Below are positions 8,216-16,639 of a DNA stretch of 55,086 bases, piece by piece. The position numbers and the translations under genes were made by a program. The first letter of the stretch is position 1, and each line of letters begins with the position of its first letter. Source of the stretch: Litorimonas sp964490745 (GTDB lineage Bacteria > Pseudomonadota > Alphaproteobacteria > Caulobacterales > Maricaulaceae); assembly GCA_964490745.1 (NCBI GenBank), contig CAZBDT010000002.1:1-55086 (forward strand), written 5' to 3'. The notes beneath the pieces were generated by a model, which saw only the letters and a program-made list of their open reading frames with translations, was not told the DNA's origin and ran no database searches.

Positions 8216-9030
8216 TGGGCTTGCTTTAAAATAAAATCGGACATGAGCTTGTAAACCTTCGTCCGCGAGGAGTCATTATGCATTTCATGTTGAACTTGCT
8301 CAAAGGGGTGAAACGCAACTTGTTTTGCGTGTTTTGCAAACTCAGCTGATCCGTTAAAGCCGGTGAGCTGATCGGCTTTTGAATGGAGTAAGAGCAAAGG
8401 CCTGTCCCAATCCTTGGCGCTGTCTTGCAAATTTTCACCCGTCACGACCATGGCTTCTGCCAATCGAAATCCCATTTTACCGTGATTGAGGGGATCATTT
8501 AAGTAGAGTGCTTGTTCGTCGGGCAGGTTTGAAATTTTCGTTCCGTCTATAGGTTGGGCCAATGCGCCCTTAGGAAACACTTTCCCCATAAATCTTGCAA
8601 AGGTCCTTAAGCCCTTCGGAATCGGATCGGTCAGGGTTATAAGCGGTGCAGAGGCAATAATGGGCAGGTCATTTGTCAGTCTTGAACCATAATCCAACAC
8701 AATCCCGCCGCCCATAGAGTGACCGTAAAGCGTGAGCGGTGTATTGGGATAGAGCCTGCGCGTCTCGGTTAGTAAGGCGTCTAAATCTTCACGAAAATCA
8801 TCATAGGCTGACACGACACCACGCTTTCCTTCGCTTTTACCATGACCACGCATATCTGCTGCGACGACGGCGATGCCTTGAGTGTTTAAATATGACGCCA
8901 TATGTTCATAACGTCCGCAATGTTCCCCAAATCCGTGGACGAGTACCATCGCGGCTTTCGGGTTTTCAATGGCCCAATGGCGCCCAAACAGCTCTTTTTT
9001 ATCTTTAGATGTCAGTGAAAATTCGATCAT
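8212..9030 (-). CDS. Alpha/beta hydrolase, monoacylglycerol-lipase-like
   Basis: A 272-residue alpha/beta hydrolase of the Hydrolase_4 / monoglyceride lipase group. It has HGFGEH (32-37) for the oxyanion region, the nucleophile elbow GHSMGG (103-108, Ser105), an acid in the SKADQLTG segment and a catalytic His in VQHEMHND. No signal peptide, so cytoplasmic. It overlaps by 4 bp both with the preceding YbjQ-like gene and with the following ArsC/Spx-like gene. Confidence 0.88.
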   Translation of the reverse strand: MIEFSLTSKDKKELFGRHWAIENPKAAMVLVHGFGEHCGRYEHMASYLNTQGIAVVAADMRGHGKSEGKRGVVSAYDDFREDLDALLTETRRLYPNTPLTLYGHSMGGGIVLDYGSRLTNDLPIIASAPLITLTDPIPKGLRTFARFMGKVFPKGALAQPIDGTKISNLPDEQALYLNDPLNHGKMGFRLAEAMVVTGENLQDSAKDWDRPLLLLHSKADQLTGFNGSAEFAKHAKQVAFHPFEQVQHEMHNDSSRTKVYKLMSDFILKQAQ

Positions 9031-9467
9031 GATATAGCGGTCCCATAAGCGAGTAATTCTGCTCCGCCGCCAACCCTCGCCCCTTGTTCAGAACTTCCGA
9101 CGCGGGAAAATTCAAAGCGTATGTTATGCACTTCGCGCGCACCTTTGGCGGCAGCGTCTTCCAGCAATCGCACTAAGGCTTCGCGTCGGGCGCGGTCTAA
9201 CATATCTTCATACATTGTAATGCGCCCGCCCACTAACATCACAAAGGTTGCGATAAAGCGTCGGAAGTAATCAAAGGCGATGACGACAGAGCCTGTGACT
9301 AATTGGGGTGGGTTTTCGCTAATGGGTAGGACTTTCAGATTGGTCACAAGGATATGCGACAGCGCAGCCTCTCTCGCGTCTAAAATTGCAATATGTTTCT
9401 TTTGAGCGCGTATCCCGAACACGGCCCCGATCACCAGAAGTAAGACTGTTATCCCAAGTCCTATCAT
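9027..9467 (-). CDS. Membrane-anchored YbjQ-like (DUF74) protein
   Basis: A 146-residue protein with one N-terminal membrane helix (about 2-20) and a YbjQ/DUF74-like domain carrying the family's helix 'DMLDRARREALVRLLEDAA' and the GAREVHNIRFEFS strand. YbjQ domains form pentamers; their physiological role is not established. It lies between a soluble YbjQ gene and the lipase gene with 4-bp overlaps on both sides. Confidence 0.75.
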   Translation of the reverse strand: MIGLGITVLLLVIGAVFGIRAQKKHIAILDAREAALSHILVTNLKVLPISENPPQLVTGSVVIAFDYFRRFIATFVMLVGGRITMYEDMLDRARREALVRLLEDAAAKGAREVHNIRFEFSRVGSSEQGARVGGGAELLAYGTAIS

Positions 9468-9781
9468 GCGCTTATCACCACACCCGTGCCGTAAACATAA
9501 AGCTCGGACGCGCCTGCGGTAATGGCGCTGGTCGAAAAGCGCACATTCACGATGGCATTGGCGCCTTTGGATTGGGCGTCTGCGATCATTCTGTCCGTGG
9601 CCTCTTTCCGCGCATCTTCGAGAAGTTCAGTATAACCCTTCAGCTCTCCGCCAACGATATTTTTCAATCCCGCCATCAAGTCCCGTCCGACATGTTTGGC
9701 CCGTACAGTATTGCCCTGCACCAATCCAACATGATGTGTAATGGTCTGGCCCGGTATGGTTTCGGTGTTAGTGAGTATCAT
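9464..9781 (-). CDS. YbjQ family (DUF74, PF01906) protein
   Basis: A 105-residue soluble YbjQ protein beginning MILTNTETIPGQ, the usual family start. The core motifs VRAKHVGRDLMAGLKN, GELKGYTELLEDAR and GANAIVNVRF are intact. The ATG at 9781 is preferred over the upstream ATG at 9820 because GAGAGAG sits just before it. It is the first gene of the four-gene operon, divergent from gshB. Confidence 0.88.
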   Translation of the reverse strand: MILTNTETIPGQTITHHVGLVQGNTVRAKHVGRDLMAGLKNIVGGELKGYTELLEDARKEATDRMIADAQSKGANAIVNVRFSTSAITAGASELYVYGTGVVISA

Positions 9782-9927
9782 TTGGCTCTCTCTTGATTTT
9801 ATTTGCGACCTGTCTGTCATGAATAGAGGCTTAGGCGCAAGTCTGCACAGCTTTGTGATTAGATTAGAGGATTGATTTCACGCGCGCATGCCTTCACTTG
9901 GGTGAGAAATAGCTGGAGCCCCCAAAC

Positions 9928-10881
9928 ATGAGAAAACATGTCGCTTTTCAGATGGACCCGATGGAGTCCGTGGATATCAACGGAGACACGACCTTCGCCT
10001 TGGCCGAAGAAGCGCAAGCGCGCGGCTGGACGATGTGGGAATATGGCCCGGAACATCTGACCTATGACCGCGACCGCATTCTCGCCCGCGCGCGGCCCAT
10101 GACTGTGCAGCGCGTCGCAGATCAGCCCGCAATTTTCGGAGAGCGCGAAGTAATTGATCTGTCTGAGGATGTGGATGTGGTGTGGATGCGCCAAGACCCA
10201 CCTTTTGACATGTCCTATATTACGGCGACCCATTTGCTCGAACGGCTGGAGGGCAAAACCCTCGTCGTGAATGATCCAAAATGGGTGCGCGATTGTCCGG
10301 AAAAAATCCTGCCGCTGGATTATCCTGATCTCATGCCTGCGACGCTGATTTCGCGTGACCGTCAAGCCATTGATGAATTTCGTGCCGAATATAAGGATAT
10401 TATTCTCAAACCGCTTTACGGCAATGGCGGGGCGGGCATTTTTCGCGTGAAAGAAGATGATCCGAATTACAGCTCCATCTATGAGATGTTCATGGAAAGC
10501 ACGCGCGAACCCGTGATCGCCCAAGCCTTCCTGCCAGATGTCTCGAAAGGCGATAAACGCATTCTGATTATTGACGGGGAACCCATCGGCGCGATCAACC
10601 GCGTGCCGCAACCCGGAGAGACGAGGAGCAATATGCATGTCGGTGGGAAAGCCGTAAAAACGGAGCTGACGGAAGATGATTTACGCATTTGCCGCGCCAT
10701 TGGTCCCATGCTGAAAGCCCGCGGGCAGATATTGGTCGGTATTGATGTGATTGGCGATAAGATGACTGAGATCAATATTACCTCCCCGACAGGCGTGCAG
10801 GAGTTAAAACGCTTTAGCGGGATTGATGCAGTCAAGGCCTGTTGGGACGCGATTGGGACAAGATTAAACGCGGGAGACTAA
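9928..10881 (+). CDS. gshB: Glutathione synthetase
   Basis: GshB ligates glycine to gamma-glutamylcysteine, the second step of glutathione synthesis. The 317-residue length and the motifs VAFQMDPMESV, VWMRQDPPFDM, LKPLYGNGGAGIFR and the C-terminal INITSPTG of the ATP-grasp fold identify it. Glutathione is also the usual reductant for the type of arsenate reductase encoded at 22134-22559. GGAG lies about 9 nt before the ATG. Confidence 0.95.
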   Translation: MRKHVAFQMDPMESVDINGDTTFALAEEAQARGWTMWEYGPEHLTYDRDRILARARPMTVQRVADQPAIFGEREVIDLSEDVDVVWMRQDPPFDMSYITATHLLERLEGKTLVVNDPKWVRDCPEKILPLDYPDLMPATLISRDRQAIDEFRAEYKDIILKPLYGNGGAGIFRVKEDDPNYSSIYEMFMESTREPVIAQAFLPDVSKGDKRILIIDGEPIGAINRVPQPGETRSNMHVGGKAVKTELTEDDLRICRAIGPMLKARGQILVGIDVIGDKMTEINITSPTGVQELKRFSGIDAVKACWDAIGTRLNAGD

Positions 10882-11008
10882 GTCTGCGAGTGCAGAGCTA
10901 TAAAAAGCCTTTGCTGTCAGATGCAGTAATTTTTGTCGCAGTCTACGCCCGCATTAACCTCTTATTTCCTTTATCTGGCGAAACCAGCTGATAAGGGGAA
11001 AATATTCT

Positions 11009-14000
11009 ATGTCCGATGGTTGGATAATTATTGCTGCATTTCTGGTTTTCCTGATGCAGGCTGGATTTTTATTGATTGAAGCGGGATCAGTCCGCGCAAA
11101 AAATTCCATCAATGTCGCGCAGAAAAATATTTCTGACATGATCATTTGCATTGCCTGCTACTCTCTGGTCGGATTTGGCCTGATGTACGGCATCTCCATG
11201 GGCGGATTTGTTGGTTTAGGCGGTGTCCGCACAGCGCTGGAAGCCACAGGGGATTGGCCGCAGCTTTTAATTTTCAACCTCGCTTTTTGCTCAGTCGTGG
11301 CAACGATCGTATCGGGCGCGGTGGCCGAGCGTATGCGGATTGGCGCGTATTTTTTCAGCACCGCCGCCATTGCCTTAGTCGTCTATCCTGTTTTTGGGCA
11401 TTGGGTGTGGGGCAATACAATCATTACCTCGAATTTAGCCTTTCTGAACAATCTTGAATTTGTCGATCATGCGGGCGGCGTCACGATACACGCCTTAGGC
11501 GCGTTTTATGCTTTGGCGGCGATCTTGCTCTTAGGGCCGCGTGCAGGCCGCTTTGATCGTGAAGGCCATGTCATGCCGATTACGGGATATAGTCCCGTTT
11601 TGGCCTTGTCCGGAGTCTTGATCCTATTCGTAACTTGGGTGCCGTTTAATACAGGGGCCTTAATACCGGGCACGCGCTTATTCTCTGACGTGGCTTTGGC
11701 CACAATTTTGGCAGGCGCAGGTGGCGGGATTGCGGGTAAAGCGATTGGGTTTTATTTACAAAGCCGCACCTTTGACCCAGCGTCCAGTTTTAACGGAATA
11801 TTGGGCGGCCTTGTGGCTGTCACAACGGGTGTCACATTTTTAGGCCCATTAGGCGCATTTGTGATCGGCGTCGTGGGCGGTCTAGCCGCTATTTTAGGCA
11901 ATTACCTGATCTTACATAAAGCTAAATTAGACGATCCAGTCGGCGTGGTGGGCGTACACGGCATTGCTGGCGTAGCGGGTGCTGTTCTCTTTCCTTTCTT
12001 GGCCATTCGAGAGCTGCCAGCCGGAAATGCAGCCAATCAGTTCGTTGTCCAAGGCTTCGGCGTACTCGCGGCTTTTGCTTGGGCGATAGGGACGGGTTTA
12101 ATTGTGATCTGGTCCCTCAAAAAACTGAATTTTTTGCGCGTTACCGAAGCCCAAGAAACATTGGGTCTAAACATTGGTGAGCATAATCCAAATGTCACGC
12201 ATGACGTCTTGGATAAAGCCTTTGCATTTTCGAAAAAGGCCATCAAAAAAGCCGAGACATCTATCACACCGGGCCAAGCACAATACGCAAATATGACGGG
12301 CGGCAGCTCTGAGATTGGCTTGGCCTTGTCTGCGATAACAGATGAAAATCATCGCTTGGGTGAACAGCAAGCTTATATTTCAAAACTCTATGCCGAAGCG
12401 GCCGAAAGCTTGAGTGACGGATTGCTCATTTATGATCTGGATGAAGTCATCGCGACAGTTAATAGCGCGTTTCAGGATATTATGGCCTCGGTTAATGTAC
12501 CTTGCGAAGTAGGCATGACGCGTCGGGAGTTTGTGAGTGGTTTGATTGCGCAAGGCCTCATAGAGTTAGAAGACCAGAAAACACTTGAAGATTACCTCCT
12601 AGATGCGTCGAATTTAGATGTCTCTGAAGAGATGATCACAATCAGGGGGTCACATTTCATCAGGCGGACAAGATCAATTCCTGCGGGTGGACAGGTTATA
12701 TCTATGACAAATGTTACCCATATGCAGGAGGCGTTAAATCAGGCAAAAATGGCAGAAAAAGCCAAGGCAGAATTTCTCGCCAATATGAGCCATGAAATTC
12801 GGACACCGATGAACGGTATCATTGGCATGACTGAATTATTGAACATGACGAAATTAGATAATCGCCAACAAGAATTTGTCGGCACAATTGCGCGCTCCGG
12901 CAACTCGCTCATGACGATTATCAATGATATTCTGGATTTCTCAAAAATCGAAGCGGGACATATTAAGCTGGACCCGATTCCGTTCATCCTACGCGACAGT
13001 ATTGAAGACGTCACAGCGATGTTGTCTAGCTCCGCAGCCGATAAAAATATAGATCTGCTATTGCGCGTTCAACCTGATCTGCCGTCGACCTTTATCGGAG
13101 ATGTCGGTCGTCTCCGCCAAATTATGACGAACCTCGTTGGCAATGCACTCAAATTTACGCATTTTGGTCATGTCTTGATAGATGTTTCCGGCAAGAGGCG
13201 AGGCGACCAGTTTGATCTGGTTATTCGCGTGGAAGACACAGGTATCGGCATTCCGGAAAAGGCCTTAGAGAGTGTTTTCGAAAAATTCCAACAGGTTGAT
13301 GGTACGACAACACGCGAATATGAGGGCACAGGCTTGGGCCTTTCAATCTCCTCAAATCTCGTAAAACTTATGGGTGGCCAGATCTCTGTCGAAAGTGAGC
13401 TCGGTCAGGGAAGTACATTTACGGTCAATCTCTCCCTTCCGGCCCATGCGGATATCGTCCCGCCAAAACGCATTCCGATGGAAATTATTGGAGCCAATAT
13501 TCTGATCGTTGACGATAATCTCGTAAACCGAAATATTTTGCGCGAGCAAGTCAAACATTGGAAATGCCGAAGTGTAGCGGTGGAGAGCGGTCCGTATGCG
13601 CTTAAGGTTCTACAGAATGCCCGTCTGAAAAATATTAAAATTGATCTTATCATATCAGATTATCATATGCCGGGTATGAACGGCGAAGACCTCTTCCATG
13701 CGATAAAATCCGATCCGGATTTTGCCTCGATTCCGAGTATTTTATTGACATCTATCAATGCTGATAATGTGATCAAGCGGATGCAGAAACAGGGATTATC
13801 TGCTGTGCTGACAAAACCTGCGCGCGCTTCGCAGCTCCTCAATACGATTGCGCAATGTCTATTTGAGGGTCAGGGTTCGTCTGAAACCCATGTTAAAGCC
13901 GTCGCAGATTTCGGTCAAAATGCTGCTGCGGATCAGGGACAAGTTTTGGGACAAGACCGTCGCCAAACAGCCCGCGATATTGAACGTCGTGCTATCCCGC

Positions 14001-14431
14001 GTACAGGTATCAAAGCCCAGCCAACCCTTGATGTCCTGATTGCCGAAGACAATGAAACCAACCAAATCTATATTAAATATATAATGGAGCAGCTGGGTGT
14101 GAGTTTTAAAATCGTACCCAATGGCCGTGCGGCTTTGGATTATTGGCGGAGTGAGAAACCCCGTGTGATCCTGATGGATGTCTCAATGCCGGTTATGAAT
14201 GGCTATGATGCGTCGAAAGCCATTCGTGCGGAAGAACGTAAAACAGCTCAAAGTCGGACACCCATTATTGCCGTGACGGCCCATACCCTACAGGGCGATG
14301 AAGAACGTTGTATCGAATCCGGTATGGATGATTACATCTCCAAACCTGTCTCCATTATGGGGTTAAGATCTAAACTCTCTAAGTGGATTGAGCCTGAGCT
14401 TCTGACGGACAATTTGAAAAATCAAGCATGA
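11009..14431 (+). CDS. Ammonium-transporter-fused hybrid histidine kinase with two receivers
   Basis: An 1140-residue fusion. Residues 1 to about 400 are an Amt/Rh channel domain. It keeps the recruitment-site GHWVW, the Asp/twin-His region VDHAGGVTIH and the second pore His in VGVHGIAG. A PAS-like linker (about 460-570) follows, then HisKA with phospho-acceptor His595 (MSHEIRTPMNG), HATPase_c (DTGIGIPE, GTGLGLSIS), and two REC domains with Asp884 and Asp1057. No HPt domain is visible. Such proteins sense ammonium through the Amt moiety; output here is not evident. AAGGGG precedes the ATG. The 3' end overlaps the convergent sigma-factor gene by 10 bp. Confidence 0.93.
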   Translation: MSDGWIIIAAFLVFLMQAGFLLIEAGSVRAKNSINVAQKNISDMIICIACYSLVGFGLMYGISMGGFVGLGGVRTALEATGDWPQLLIFNLAFCSVVATIVSGAVAERMRIGAYFFSTAAIALVVYPVFGHWVWGNTIITSNLAFLNNLEFVDHAGGVTIHALGAFYALAAILLLGPRAGRFDREGHVMPITGYSPVLALSGVLILFVTWVPFNTGALIPGTRLFSDVALATILAGAGGGIAGKAIGFYLQSRTFDPASSFNGILGGLVAVTTGVTFLGPLGAFVIGVVGGLAAILGNYLILHKAKLDDPVGVVGVHGIAGVAGAVLFPFLAIRELPAGNAANQFVVQGFGVLAAFAWAIGTGLIVIWSLKKLNFLRVTEAQETLGLNIGEHNPNVTHDVLDKAFAFSKKAIKKAETSITPGQAQYANMTGGSSEIGLALSAITDENHRLGEQQAYISKLYAEAAESLSDGLLIYDLDEVIATVNSAFQDIMASVNVPCEVGMTRREFVSGLIAQGLIELEDQKTLEDYLLDASNLDVSEEMITIRGSHFIRRTRSIPAGGQVISMTNVTHMQEALNQAKMAEKAKAEFLANMSHEIRTPMNGIIGMTELLNMTKLDNRQQEFVGTIARSGNSLMTIINDILDFSKIEAGHIKLDPIPFILRDSIEDVTAMLSSSAADKNIDLLLRVQPDLPSTFIGDVGRLRQIMTNLVGNALKFTHFGHVLIDVSGKRRGDQFDLVIRVEDTGIGIPEKALESVFEKFQQVDGTTTREYEGTGLGLSISSNLVKLMGGQISVESELGQGSTFTVNLSLPAHADIVPPKRIPMEIIGANILIVDDNLVNRNILREQVKHWKCRSVAVESGPYALKVLQNARLKNIKIDLIISDYHMPGMNGEDLFHAIKSDPDFASIPSILLTSINADNVIKRMQKQGLSAVLTKPARASQLLNTIAQCLFEGQGSSETHVKAVADFGQNAAADQGQVLGQDRRQTARDIERRAIPRTGIKAQPTLDVLIAEDNETNQIYIKYIMEQLGVSFKIVPNGRAALDYWRSEKPRVILMDVSMPVMNGYDASKAIRAEERKTAQSRTPIIAVTAHTLQGDEERCIESGMDDYISKPVSIMGLRSKLSKWIEPELLTDNLKNQA

Positions 14432-15027
14432 TTCCATGCGGATTTAGATGACTGATTTTTGATGAGCGTGAAGGCCTTTAGAAATCTTTGCTCAATCATA
14501 TTTGTGGTTGCGTTTTCTATTATGGCAACTTCGCGGTAACTTAATCCTTCATTATAGATGACATAAAGTAGGCTTTTTAGTTCTGCAGGAAGCGCCTTAC
14601 ATTTCTCATGAAGCGAAGCCTTTTTTGTTTCTTGCGCCGTTTGATCATTCCAAGAAAAATTCCTTCGTTCTACTTGTATAATCTCATCATTAGATATGGC
14701 ATTTTGAACATCAATTTTTTGTCTTAACGCTCTGAACATGTATATTTTGAACGGGAGTTTGCGATCCCACCTGATTTTACCCTGCCAAAGATTCAGGAAT
14801 ATGTCGTTTAAAATTATCGACTGATATTGAAGATCATTTAAACGGTTGCGAATGTAGGAATTTAATGTCGTAGAGTATTTTTGGTATAACTCTGACATAG
14901 AAGACTGATCGCCTTGTTCAATGGCAGATACCAATTCCTCATCTCTGCATTGCGCATTTTCGCGAAGCTTAATAGATTCAAGATGCGTTGTTTGTGATGC
15001 ATCGTGCAATAAGTTGAAATTCAGCAT
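14422..15027 (-). CDS. ECF-like RNA polymerase sigma factor
   Basis: A 201-residue sigma-70-family protein with a divergent region 2 (about 30-95; LYQKYSTTLNSYIRNRL, DIFLNLWQ, then MFRALRQKIDVQNAI). The C-terminal region-4 HTH contains LLYVIYNEGLSYREVA and a final recognition helix. The unusually long, polar spacing and weak -10-binding region make it a divergent ECF member. Its ATG overlaps the stop of the upstream kinase gene by 7 nt, so the two are coupled. Confidence 0.72.
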   Translation of the reverse strand: MLNFNLLHDASQTTHLESIKLRENAQCRDEELVSAIEQGDQSSMSELYQKYSTTLNSYIRNRLNDLQYQSIILNDIFLNLWQGKIRWDRKLPFKIYMFRALRQKIDVQNAISNDEIIQVERRNFSWNDQTAQETKKASLHEKCKALPAELKSLLYVIYNEGLSYREVAIIENATTNMIEQRFLKAFTLIKNQSSKSAWNHA

Positions 15028-15743
15028 ACAACCTCATTCACTTCAAATAGATGATCGATATCCTGTTCTCTACGAAGTGGGACTTCTATTTGAAATTTTG
15101 TTCCTCTAAACATGGTATTCGAAATAGATATTTGTCCATCTAATTCGCCTATAAATGCATATGATGATGTGAGACCCATACCCAATTTCTTTTTTGCAAA
15201 AGGCGTAGAGTTTCCGATATGTTCGTATAACTCTTCAATTATATCGTTCGGAATACCGGGACCATTATCAATAATTTCTATAACAATTTCATGCTGAGAC
15301 ACGTCGATCAAAATAATTAAACGTCCTCTATCTTGGTCGCTTTGTGCTTTGATCGAATTGCGTCCCAAGTTTACGATCACGCGCTGTAATTTTTTCGATA
15401 TGTGCTTCGGTATGATCGCATCTGTGTGTATGATGTCATAATCAACAGTTTTACTCTGTGCGAGCGGCTGAAGAATAAGATTGATATCCTTGACTAACTG
15501 TCCAGTAGAGACATATTGGCGTTCCTTTACACGTCTATCGTGGACTGTGTCGGAACAGTATTCTGTTGCCTTGAGAATGATTTTTTCAACCGTTGAACAC
15601 TGTTTCCGAACAGCTTTATCTTCATGTAGCATAAGCCGATCAATTGCGAGTTGGACAGTTGCCAACATACCGCGAATGTCATGCGCTAAAGCTTTGACAT
15701 TTTGCTCTTGGTTAAATGTAGCTTGATTTAGATTCGTATTCAT
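15021..15743 (-). CDS. Soluble sensor-less histidine kinase
   Basis: A 240-residue cytoplasmic kinase with a DHp helix carrying ALAHDIRGMLA (candidate phospho-acceptor His21) and a HATPase domain with the N-box NLGRNSIKA, DNGPGIP and KLGMGLTSS boxes. There is no membrane segment, PAS or GAF domain, so the input must come from a partner protein. The ATG at 15743 follows the ribosome-binding site TTGAGGAGAG (15764-15755). It overlaps the ECF-like sigma gene. Histidine kinase/sigma units recall the alphaproteobacterial general stress response, but no PhyR or NepR is seen here. Confidence 0.83.
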   Translation of the reverse strand: MNTNLNQATFNQEQNVKALAHDIRGMLATVQLAIDRLMLHEDKAVRKQCSTVEKIILKATEYCSDTVHDRRVKERQYVSTGQLVKDINLILQPLAQSKTVDYDIIHTDAIIPKHISKKLQRVIVNLGRNSIKAQSDQDRGRLIILIDVSQHEIVIEIIDNGPGIPNDIIEELYEHIGNSTPFAKKKLGMGLTSSYAFIGELDGQISISNTMFRGTKFQIEVPLRREQDIDHLFEVNEVVC

Positions 15744-15784
15744 AAGCAAACTTTCTCTCCTCAACGCCTTGATCGACCTAAGTT

Positions 15785-15861
15785 ACATGGATCAGTTACG
15801 GGATAGGGGAACGGCAACTGATCCATGTTTTGCTAGCTCCGTTGAGGGGAGTACGGAGCTA
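15785..15861 (-). promoter_or_regulatory. Twin hairpins in the leader of the kinase/sigma operon
   Basis: Two perfect inverted repeats lie 40-120 nt upstream of the kinase start: ACATGGATCAGTT (15785-15797) with AACTGATCCATGT (15816-15828), and TAGCTCCGT (15834-15842) with ACGGAGCTA (15853-15861). In the minus-strand transcript the distal hairpin carries CTCCCCTCAA (15851-15842), mostly in its loop. This is complementary at 9 of 10 positions to the ribosome-binding region TTGAGGAGAG of the kinase gene. A translational control leader or twin operators are possible. Confidence 0.55.
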
Positions 15862-15951
15862 TTTTAGCCGTAGCGCATTTAATTCTAACGAGCGCTCCAG
15901 GTGAGGCTTGTCATGGGGACATGTGCTACAACTTAAGAATTGGAGAAAACG

Positions 15952-15989
15952 ATTTGAATATACAACTATAGAGTTCTATATATCCAAAT
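15952..15989. repeat. 38-bp near-perfect palindrome
   Basis: ATTTGAATATA (15952-15962) is mirrored by TATATCCAAAT (15979-15989) with one mismatch, and the centre contains the smaller dyad AACT-ATAG-AGTT. The symmetry suits a dimeric regulator site or a cruciform; no T-run follows. Confidence 0.5.
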
Positions 15990-16341
15990 CTTCAGATATA
16001 TTCAGGTCTCAAAAGAGTGAGTTTTGCAATATAAATTAGTATAAATTACAACGGGTTAACTACAAATTCGCTCGCGAATATTGAAAGTTTAAAAACATGT
16101 TCTCAGCTCTCAGTTTTCTTATAAAATGCTTTGTGATGTGTCCAAGAAAGTCAATTTAGGCGAAAAAGTTTAACTTGAGAAGCTCAATTCTAATTATATG
16201 GGCTTATGGATTCGCGATATATAATTTGCAAAAATGGTGGTGGTCTTAAACAGTTAGAATTGTCATTTCTCCCTCAACTCAAAACAATCTTTTCTTAGCA
16301 ACATCGATAGAATGAGGAAAGGACATCAAATTAGGCTAAAT

Positions 16342-16395
16342 CCTCAGTCAAGCCTCAGTATAAATGCGCTAGCTGAGGCTTATTGAGGCGATTTC
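16342..16395 (+). terminator. CCTCAG hairpin followed by T-rich DNA
   Basis: CCTCAGTCAAGCCTCAG (16342-16358) pairs with CTGAGGCTTATTGAGG (16373-16388), with one bulged base and one mismatch, and is followed by T-rich sequence. It could terminate a small RNA or attenuate transcription towards the radical SAM gene. It is also built of repeated CCTCA/TGAGG half-sites, so protein binding is an alternative. Confidence 0.4.
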
Positions 16396-16639
16396 GAATT
16401 TTTCATTTCTTCTCAAACTCTAACATGAATGTATAATAATGACGGCTTATATAGCTTAATAGACATTGATATATCCGTATCGACTTCACAAACATGTCAC
16501 TAAAAAACGCTCTGATAACAATGACGTGTTTACTTTTGAGGTTTTCATCTTGAAAACTTAGCGTAATGGTAGGCTCAACGAACCTTACGTCTCTACTCCA
16601 ATGGATGAAGGCTAAGGCGCTATATGGGTGTTGACTGAG

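Larger units (their letters stand above)
15862..16627. other. Long AT-rich intergenic region
   Basis: About 770 bp without a gene I can support. It contains a 38-bp near-palindrome (15952-15989), a strong hairpin (16342-16388) and a TATAAT hexamer at 16432-16437 that could be a -10 element for the arsenic/phosphate genes. No recognisable Pho box or ArsR dyad was found by eye. An unannotated small RNA is possible. Confidence 0.5.

Noticed and set aside
9859..10638. 259-codon open frame on the minus strand across gshB
   Set aside because: It lies fully antisense to gshB, which has clear ATP-grasp motifs; the translation has no family-like features.
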